From assembly GCF_000512585.2 (NCBI RefSeq), contig NC_089241.1, forward strand, positions 6,094,001-6,158,000: a stretch of 64,000 nucleotides of DNA, in the 5' to 3' direction. The notes below the pieces were generated by a model. That model did not search any database, had not been told where the DNA came from, and saw nothing but the letters and a program-made list of their open reading frames with translations. Numbering within the stretch: position 1 is the stretch's first letter; the number at the start of each line of letters is the position of its first letter. Of the stretch, positions 57,218 through 64,000 are shown in pieces. Source of the stretch: Kwoniella bestiolae CBS 10118 (Eukaryota; Basidiomycota; Tremellomycetes; Tremellales; Cryptococcaceae). The translations under genes were made by a program, and so were the position numbers.

Positions 57218-60200
57218 CTAATCACTATCAGTATCACTATCCTCGTTATAAGCCCTAACCCTCTTCTTAGGACCCTCCTCATCGCTTGAACTATCCTCCT
57301 CCTCTTCAGAATCATCATCTCCTTGGTCATGTACACCAGAGGGTTTCACTTTTTCACCTCTCATCATGGCCATCTGACCTGCCAGGGTATCTTCATCAGG
57401 TTCAGAGATATCGTCGTCGTCCATATCGTCTTCTTGAAGTTCTGCCATCTCGGGGGTATCTTCCACCTTGAGCTATTACACGATATTCAGGATGTCAGCC
57501 ATATTGTTCCTTTGTCACCATACACACCACCCTACAGATATTCTCGGTGAAGTACATATATACGACATGTGGACATAAAAAAGGATGTACTCACCATGAT
57601 AGGAACCTGAACATCCCCGCCCAAGAAAGTATCGCTCCTCCAATGAGCCACAAAAGAGTACAAGTTGGCTGCGGGCGGAGCCTGGAATTGCAATTTGAAT
57701 TCCTTGGGTGCAGAGGGCGTACCATCAGGTTCAGGTAAGGGGATATCCGTGATTTTGATAGGTGGTACAATGACTTTATCAAGTTTGGAATCACCCAATA
57801 GTACATAGAAATGGGGTTTTCGGAGCTACACGAAATGATGGTTATCAGGATCCGCTCTGCTTCTTGGTGTGATCATATGAGAACTGCAGGGTAGTATCGG
57901 AGAACGATTACTCACCTGAGGCCAATAAGGAGCATGAGCAAATCCATTAGGAGGACCCTCGACCTTCTTCTTCGCCTTTACTTCTCCATCGACCTCAGTC
58001 TTCTCCTCGACTTTTTCAACAATCTTTTCCTTGACATCAACAGCAGTGGGCTTTTCTTTCTCCTCTTCTACCTTGGTTACTGACTCCTCAACATCGGCAA
58101 CGGAATCAGCAGCGCCTTCCTCCTTGATCTCGCCATTGGGTAATCGAGCTTTGGGTTTGGCCAGAAGCGAAAGCGGAGTGGTAGGATAGACATATCGCAA
58201 GTTGAAGGTAAGCTCGACGATCGAGCTGGGAGTTACGAGACTTTCGCCGGCCACTGTAACAGTGAACAACATCACACAGAATCAGTTATAGCCGTTGTGA
58301 ATACGCGGTTCCTAATAAGGACACCGGCTTACCCTTGAACTCGGCATCGACAACTTCCAATCGCGGCCAGTACTTGGCTACATCCAATGTCTCTTGACTG
58401 ACATCCTTCTTCTCAGTCTTGATCCACTTCTCGAGCCATCTGACGCCTTCAGCTTTGTTGACGATCTGAAGTTCGGTGCCCTTTTCAGGTGTGATACCTG
58501 GCAATTGAGCCAAGGGTGAAACATCGGTAGGAAGAGCTTGGACGAGAGCAGGTTGGAGTTTTATACAGAGTAAAGAGGTTGTGAGCCAGTTGTGTGCCAG
58601 GGAGATGTTGAGTAGTGCGTTGAGAAGAGGCGGAGTGACTCGGAGGACAGCGAGTTTTTCTAAAGAATGAACAAACGACATGAGCATACTGCTTAGGGCA
58701 TTTTCGAGGTAAAATGCAAAAACCACTCACCAGATTCAAGATGATGATCATTCAAATCAATTCTCAACAAATGCGCCCAAAGCAAAGCTCTAGCACGCTT
58801 AGCCACAGCCGTAGTAACGTTCACCTTATTCTCCTTCTTCATCAATGGACTTTCCTCAATACCCATCTCAGCTTTCCTTTCATCCAAGATCTTCTCCAAT
58901 TCATCAATCTTAGACTGTCGCTCTTTACGTTCTTTCTTGCTTCCTCTTTTCTTTGATCCTCCTAAGACCGCACTGAATTCAAGAGCAGAGGCCAGGAGAG
59001 AGATGAGTGAGAAGAAGTCGGTGTCTTCTCGAAGTTGGTGGAAGAATATCTCAGCGGTAGGGTTCAGGATACCGTCTCGTGTGAGTTTTCTCTGGGCGAA
59101 CCACCATCGGCCCTACAAGTAACGAGAAGAATTTTCAGCATCATATTCGACTCCACTCCAAAATGCAAGGTTCGAGGACAGCTAAATTTAAACACAAATA
59201 ATGGACGCGGTGCTGTTCAAGGGATACACTGGTACTCACAACAACCCAAGGGATACCTCCACCAAGCACCAACCCATAAGCACCCAACACCCAAATACTA
59301 TTCTTACCCTCCACGACCCATTGGGGAATCGCGATCTTATCTTCCCTCTGTTGGGGTCCATCGGGATTCCCATACTTAGCCAGATTCTCCCTCGTGACTT
59401 CGTCGGTCAGAGATTTGTAAGCTTTCGTAAGTTCTACGAATTTCTGTTCGGCATCTTCCTTGGTCTGGTTTTCGGACAGTCTGATTTTGTCGGGGTGGCT
59501 ATAGGACAATCAGCATTAGTGTTGAGCAGAACAAAGGAGTTCCTTTCGCTGTGCTTCATACTCCATCGTGTACCCAATCATGATCATCCCAATCAACCCA
59601 TGGCCTCCTCGTCATATACAAGTCGGCACGATATCCCCAATACCTGCCTCCCTCTTGCTCCACGTCGCAAGATCCATCTTCAGACACAGAGAGAGGGAGA
59701 AAGAGAGAGGAAAAGCCACACTCACAATTGCAAACTCAACTTCTTATAATGCTTCTTAATCTGCTTTTCATTCGAACTATCGCTCAACCCCAAAATCTCA
59801 AATGGATTATAAATCGTTTCACCCTCCAGCCTAGGTGCTTGGGATAAGCTATAACATAGGTACGCGAACAATGCCCAACCTATGAAGAGAGGGATGGCTT
59901 TCTTGAGGAACCGTCGTTTGCGTTTCGTGTATTTGATGGAGTGGATACGGCGGGGTGAGCTGCGGCATGCGGGGCAAGGACAGAGGGGTTGGAGTGTTTC
60001 TGATGGTATAGTGAGGTTAGCTATAGCGTCTTGAATGAAGGATACGTGAATGAGGAATGGGAGTCCAGCTAATCTTCCAGCTAATTCTCCAGAGATGTGT
60101 TGCACTAATGATGGGTATAAATCATATAAAAGAGAGTCGGAATGAGACGACTCACCCTTGCTTTTCGACCTCGTCGCACTCAATGTCCATGGTATCAAGA

Positions 60201-60273
60201 TGATAGCTAGAAAGGTCACACCAAAGTAACTCGCTAGAGAACCTGATTCATCGTATGATATTCCAGGTGCCAT
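57218..60273 (-). CDS. SEC63: ER translocon protein Sec63 (J-domain)
   Basis: Recruits BiP/Kar2 to the Sec61 channel for post-translational translocation. Predicted 727 residues; exons 60273-60156, 59999-59726, 59498-59240, 59112-58731, 58659-58333, 58253-57916, 57825-57595 and 57472-57218. Transmembrane segments: YFGVTFLAIILIPWTL, AIPLFIGWALFAYLCYSL and IWVLGAYGLVLGGGIPWVV. Between the last two lies a luminal J domain with NPFEILGLSDSSNEKQIKKH and the intact HPD motif (FHPDKIRLSEN) formed across the exon 2/3 junction. The cytosolic Brl domain follows (VLRVTPPLLNALLNISLAHN, WPRLEVVDAEFKVAGESLVT), interrupted by a Lys/Glu/Val-rich insertion. The C-terminus is very acidic, as in yeast Sec63. 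Intron 1 (60000-60155, 156 nt) is open in frame; retention would add 52 residues. Confidence 0.95.
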
Positions 60274-60720
60274 TTTGAAGTTGTCGCAGAGGGGGTATTA
60301 CCACCTGAGCTCGATGATAGGGATGACAGCTAGACCTTGATCCGGACAGCTGTTCGGAGGTGGACTGATGATATGCTATAAGCAAGGAGTCAATGATTGT
60401 CGAAAGAGTTGTTCAACAATTTAATGAATGGAATGGAACACATCCCATCAACGCGACGATGACCATGACAGTCACTCAACCCATGACGTGGCATACTTGA
60501 GCACAAGCCTATCAATCCAAACCTCCGGATCATGTTCTCGCGTGCCTAAACTCACCAGTCGGAACAAACCGTTTTCTTTCTTCTCCAACCTGATTCGTCC
60601 TTCTCTCGTAACACCATCACTAGCACCAGCACCACTCAACATTCACACCAACATCCATTTTATTGAATATCATAATCGTACTACATATACAACTCACCAC
60701 TCAGCCATACATCATACACA
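60274..60720. promoter_or_regulatory. Divergent promoter region, SEC63 / COX6A gene
   Basis: 447 bp between divergent start codons. The COX6A side is CA/CT-rich close to the ATG, as usual for highly expressed genes in this group. No specific element claimed. Confidence 0.45.
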
Positions 60721-61605
60721 ATGTTGCGACAAGTAGCCCGATCAGTTCGACCAGCCGTACGAAACTTTGCTTCTGCTGCTCCTTCAGCGGGGCAGAACGA
60801 GTTCATCGCGAACAGACAAGCCGTCAGAGCTCATGCTGCTGGTGAGTTGGTTTGGTTCGTTGGGATGTGGAACAAGGAGTAAATGATCGGGATGAAGAGG
60901 GGATTATGGACTTGGGACAGTAAAGAGAGATAGGGAGGACGAAGACAATTGGAAGATTGGTGTCAATGGGGGTTCCTGAGTCGTCCTCGTCTGATGGATC
61001 GATTGACTAACTGTTACTTGGACGACTATAGAAACCACCGACCTCTGGAGAAAGATCTCTTTCTACGTCTGTATCCCCGGTGCGTTGGTCGGAGCGGCAT
61101 GGACATACAAGCTTGAAGCTGCCCACCACGAGCACATTGAGCATCTCAAGTGAGTGGTGATATCTTTTGCCAAGTGAAATGTGGGAATGAGATGAGGGAT
61201 GGATCAAGGAATGAGCAGGAAATTTGGAGGATGGATCAACAGCGCTCAGAGGACAATCAAGGATGATTCTCATACTTGCATGGCGGACGAAGGCAAACTT
61301 ATTGCATGGAACGACATGAACCTACCCGCTGATTTGATATCTTCGCATAACCCTCCAGACACGAGAACGGTGGTGAACTCCCCGAAAGACCCGTCTACTC
61401 ATACATGAACTTCCGAGTCAAGCCCTTCCCATGGGGTATGCAAACTCTTTTCTACAACGTGAGTGGAGTGGAGGGGGTTCTCTCTCCTTTCATCCGTTCA
61501 ACACAGATGCAGCTACTCCATGGATGAACAGGAAACCAACAGCTGATCACTGTTTGCTCGTGTTCGCAGCCCGAAGTTAACATCCCTGCTGGTGATGCCG
61601 AGTAA
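60721..61605 (+). CDS. COX13: Cytochrome c oxidase subunit VIa (Cox13)
   Basis: Small nuclear-encoded subunit of complex IV in the mitochondrial inner membrane, 124 residues. Exons 60721-60841, 61032-61149, 61359-61458 and 61570-61605. The N-terminus MLRQVARSVRPAVRNFASAA is an import presequence. One transmembrane helix follows (ISFYVCIPGALVGAAWTYKL), then the conserved HHEHIEHLKHENGGELPERP and FRVKPFPWGMQTLFYNPEVN signature of subunit VIa. The introns (190, 209 and 111 nt) are longer than average here. Confidence 0.95.
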
Positions 61606-62134
61606 ACATTTCATCTTCGTTTGATAATGTTTTTATAGCTTCTGGGCTATATAGATATATGAACTCGGATGCGGGATGTATGACAAGCTTTGCACAGGAA
61701 TTCTGCGCAGTATCAGCCCCACGGACTGATAAAATGACACGATCTGATGAACTGATTTCTGACTCTGGACCACCGGTTCATACTGTACCAAGGTTGACTC
61801 GAGCGGCAGGGTGACCTAGCAATTCCAACTGAAGCTATGTGCTCCATGCTCTACGTGGTAGCAGAAAATACGATCAATTATGTCAAGTCTGCATATCAAT
61901 TATGTCAAGTCTGCATATCAATTATGTCAAGTCTGCATATCAATTATGTCAAGTCTGCATATCAATCACCCCAATATAAATCTTACAACAAGATCAACTC
62001 GTACCCCTTCCTCTCGCTCCTGTCGTTCATTCCCTTGACCCCCCCTCTGAGGGGGGATGACCCTTCCATCTGCAGGGAAGCAATATTCTCTTGTCCTTCG
62101 GCAGATGTCACAAGACACCCTTCGTCTGTGATAT
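61606..62134. other. Convergent intergenic region with tandem repeat
   Basis: About 530 bp between the COX6A and PEX3 stops. It contains the 22-bp tandem array described separately and otherwise nothing recognisable; the frame 61837-62280 through the array is an artefact of the repeat. Confidence 0.6.
61873..61966. repeat. 22-bp tandem repeat, 4.3 copies
   Basis: Four identical copies of a 22-bp unit (begins ATCAATTATG, ends TCAAGTCTGCAT) at 61873-61894, 61895-61916, 61917-61938 and 61939-61960, then six bases of a fifth. Copies show no mismatch, so the array is young or homogenised. It lies 3' of both flanking genes. Confidence 0.97.
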
Positions 62135-63863
62135 TTACATCCTCGGCGCCCAATCGCCAAAGACCAAAGCTGAGAAACTCTCATACTCCGGTACGTTCAA
62201 CAGGGCCTACACCATCCATCGCAAACATCAGCCTTCTCTTCTCTCTACTACACCACCAAGGCCCAACACAGTCAATCTAAAAAAGTCAGAGAAAGAAGAT
62301 AAATAACCCACCTCAATCCCAGAATCAGGAACTCCCTCCCAAACGCCCTTCCCCCACTTATTGATCTCAGGCAAACAATTAACCAATCTCACTCCCTGAG
62401 TTTGGCCGTACAACTGTGTCTTCAAATCACTCAGCAGACTGCCTAACAGAGTTGATATTCCTTTTTCGATCAGGTATCTCCCATCGGGAGAGGAGATCTG
62501 TTCGAGGGATTGGTCGATTAACTCTTGAAGGTAGGTCGAATGGTCCGAGGGGGATTTGGGATATGGGGTTTCTGTGTCTGTATCGGTGGATGAGGAGGTG
62601 GGAGGGAGAATGTGGGGTGTGAAGCTGAGATGTGGATTAGTATGTGACATCTTGATAGTTTGGTGTGTAATGAATTATGACACAGGGTGATGAGCTGCTC
62701 AAAGAAGAATAGCAGAACGGAAACCCGAAAGATTACATCTACCAATAGTCATATGAAGAAAATGTTGGGATGAGTAGATTTGCAGACTCAAAGAGAATCT
62801 GTACTCACTCGTACAACTCAATAGTCGACTCCACAGACAACTCCATTTCAATCTCCGCTCTGACCTCTTTCAACTTCAACTCCCAATCTTCAATCGTCAA
62901 TTCCCGTTTGAGTGGCATACTGCAATACAGAAGAGGCAAATCAGTACAGTACAAAGGATACCACCAAGCCGCAAGTATCGATCTTCCAAGCGACATTGCG
63001 TGTACTGAAACTGTATGTGCCTCTTTTGTTCTAGCACAGCATGGATGGACTATGCATCTCGAGCGACAAAGAGAGGAGGAGCAAGGTTGATGACGAAAAG
63101 AGATAAACGTACCTTCCAAATATCTTCTCCACACTTTCCTCGACCCTCCGTCCGACACTCTTCCACCCCCTATTCAAAAACCACCAACTATAGCTCAAAA
63201 ACAATCTCTCAGCCTCGGCCCTAACCTCTTCCTGCTCCTGCCTCCTCAGCGCTAGAATCTCATCGCTCTCTCTGATAGTTGTAGGCTGAACACTACCAGA
63301 TCCACTGAGGAAAGTGGGGAGGTACGATGAAAGGCTCGATCTGGACTGTTCGACGTATTCTGATAATCCCATAGATTCGATAGAGTAGGAGGATAGGGAG
63401 AACCATCCTTTCTTTGTTTTTTGTTGGGTAACTCGGGGTATGGTCGTTCCTTCGTCTTCTTCCTCTCCCCGTGGTACTGAAGGGGTAGAAGAATTAGAAG
63501 TTTCGTCGAGGGAAGATTCAACATCTTTCATATATTTTGATCTGGCCAGTATGGACAATTGCGAGGCTGTTAGGAGGTATAACATCGGTAGGAGGTAGAT
63601 TGTCGTGAGAGTTCGTGTTAGGCCTACAAGTACAGTTATATTTCGCGTAATTAGCATTCTCAAAGAGTATGAGTCAAGGCGAGATGCAACTCACTCTGCA
63701 ATTTCAGTTCCTTCCATAGGTCCTTCTTCGACTTGCCCTGATATCTGTTGGATCGAGGTGGAGAGGGATGGAGTTGTTCTGATCTGCTCAAGTCGGATGG
63801 AGGGGAGGGCGAGGAGGTGTCAGTGGGAGGGAGGGAGATGGATTGGGAGACGACCGAGGACAT
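62135..63863 (-). CDS. PEX3: Peroxisome biogenesis factor 3 (5' exons beyond window)
   Basis: Peroxisomal membrane receptor for Pex19 and the insertion factor for peroxisomal membrane proteins. Exons seen: 63863-63695, 63623-63113, 62919-62809, 62624-62312 and 62206-62135, giving about 391 residues. Pex3 features: KKDLWKELKLQSLTRTLTTI, TASQLSILARSKYM, SYSWWFLNRGWKSVGRRVEE and PLKRELTIEDWE. Also present are LPEINKWGKGVWEGVPDSGI and the final VPEYESFSALVFGDW. The ATG at 63863 stands directly after CCACAG, a splice acceptor. The usual N-terminal membrane anchor and Pex19-binding part of Pex3 are absent, so this is taken as an internal exon and the true start lies right of the window. Lengths and phases of the visible exons agree. 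Confidence 0.88.
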
Positions 63864-64000
63864 CTGTGGTCGAAACGAAAACGATTGATTCTATTAGCTA
63901 AGTCTCACATGCTTTTGAGCAATGATTCATGAAAACCGAAAATTGAAGATTCAAGGGGACAATTCATGGTTGATCATCCCGTTCATCGAGAATTTCCCCC

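Noticed and set aside
61861..61970. CRISPR-like array
   Set aside because: Head-to-tail repeat with no spacers, in a eukaryotic genome; a simple tandem repeat.

Overview
The window is nuclear DNA of a basidiomycete yeast, most likely a tremellomycete of the Cryptococcus/Kwoniella type. The evidence is gene density (about 25 protein genes in 64 kb, on both strands), very many short introns (mostly 36-110 nt) with GTGAGT/GTAAGT donors and CTGAC/CTAAC-like branch points, compact intergenic gaps, and protein sequences that match fungal housekeeping families. No bacterial signals (Shine-Dalgarno sites, operons, CRISPR) and no transposons were seen. All gene models were spliced by eye from the sequence. 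Exon joins were checked by reading-frame phase and by family sequence, not by alignment or RNA data.

Layout, left to right. 1-13.1 kb: an acidic-stalk type II membrane protein cut by the left edge; a Nudix ADP-ribose hydrolase (YSA1 type); a UPF0658-type Golgi membrane protein; a PITH-domain protein; the REX4-type exonuclease; and a membrane protein with a four-segment head and a disordered tail of about 660 residues. 14.1-19.8 kb: three same-strand members of an unfamiliar cysteine-rich plus coiled-coil family, the middle one lacking the cysteine module. A further copy lies on the opposite strand at 30.7-31.8 kb. 20.1-29.9 kb: splicing factor YJU2 and the 2,285-residue CCR4-NOT scaffold NOT1. 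32-34.5 kb: a tRNA-Lys-like gene with a mispaired acceptor stem, a small unknown gene and the twin-CX9C protein CMC1. 34.9-41 kb: a NUFIP1-type zinc-finger protein and an SCY1-like (SCYL2) pseudokinase. 41.5-49.8 kb: squalene synthase ERG9, elongation factor SPN1/IWS1, mitochondrial ribosomal protein IMG2/mL49 and an intronless coiled-coil protein. 50.4-62 kb: a GIT1-like MFS transporter, the mitochondrial peptidase ICP55, SEC63 and cytochrome oxidase subunit VIa. 62.1-63.9 kb: PEX3, whose 5' part lies beyond the right edge.

The genes do not form one pathway. They are ordinary eukaryotic neighbours, several arranged head to head over short shared promoters (PITH/REX4, CMC1/NUFIP1, ERG9/SPN1, SEC63/COX6A). 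Four products are mitochondrial or serve mitochondria (CMC1, IMG2, ICP55, COX6A).

The most unusual content is the family at 14.1-19.8 and 30.7-31.8 kb. Its three full members share a phase-2 intron at the same place and a cysteine spacing, C-x6-C-x11-C-x11-C, that is identical in all three. I do not recognise it as a described domain. Other points of note are a run of very small exons (5, 7, 12, 12, 13, 14, 14 and 17 nt), introns that are open in frame in NOT1 and SEC63, and an ERG9 intron that appears to separate the last sense codon from the stop.
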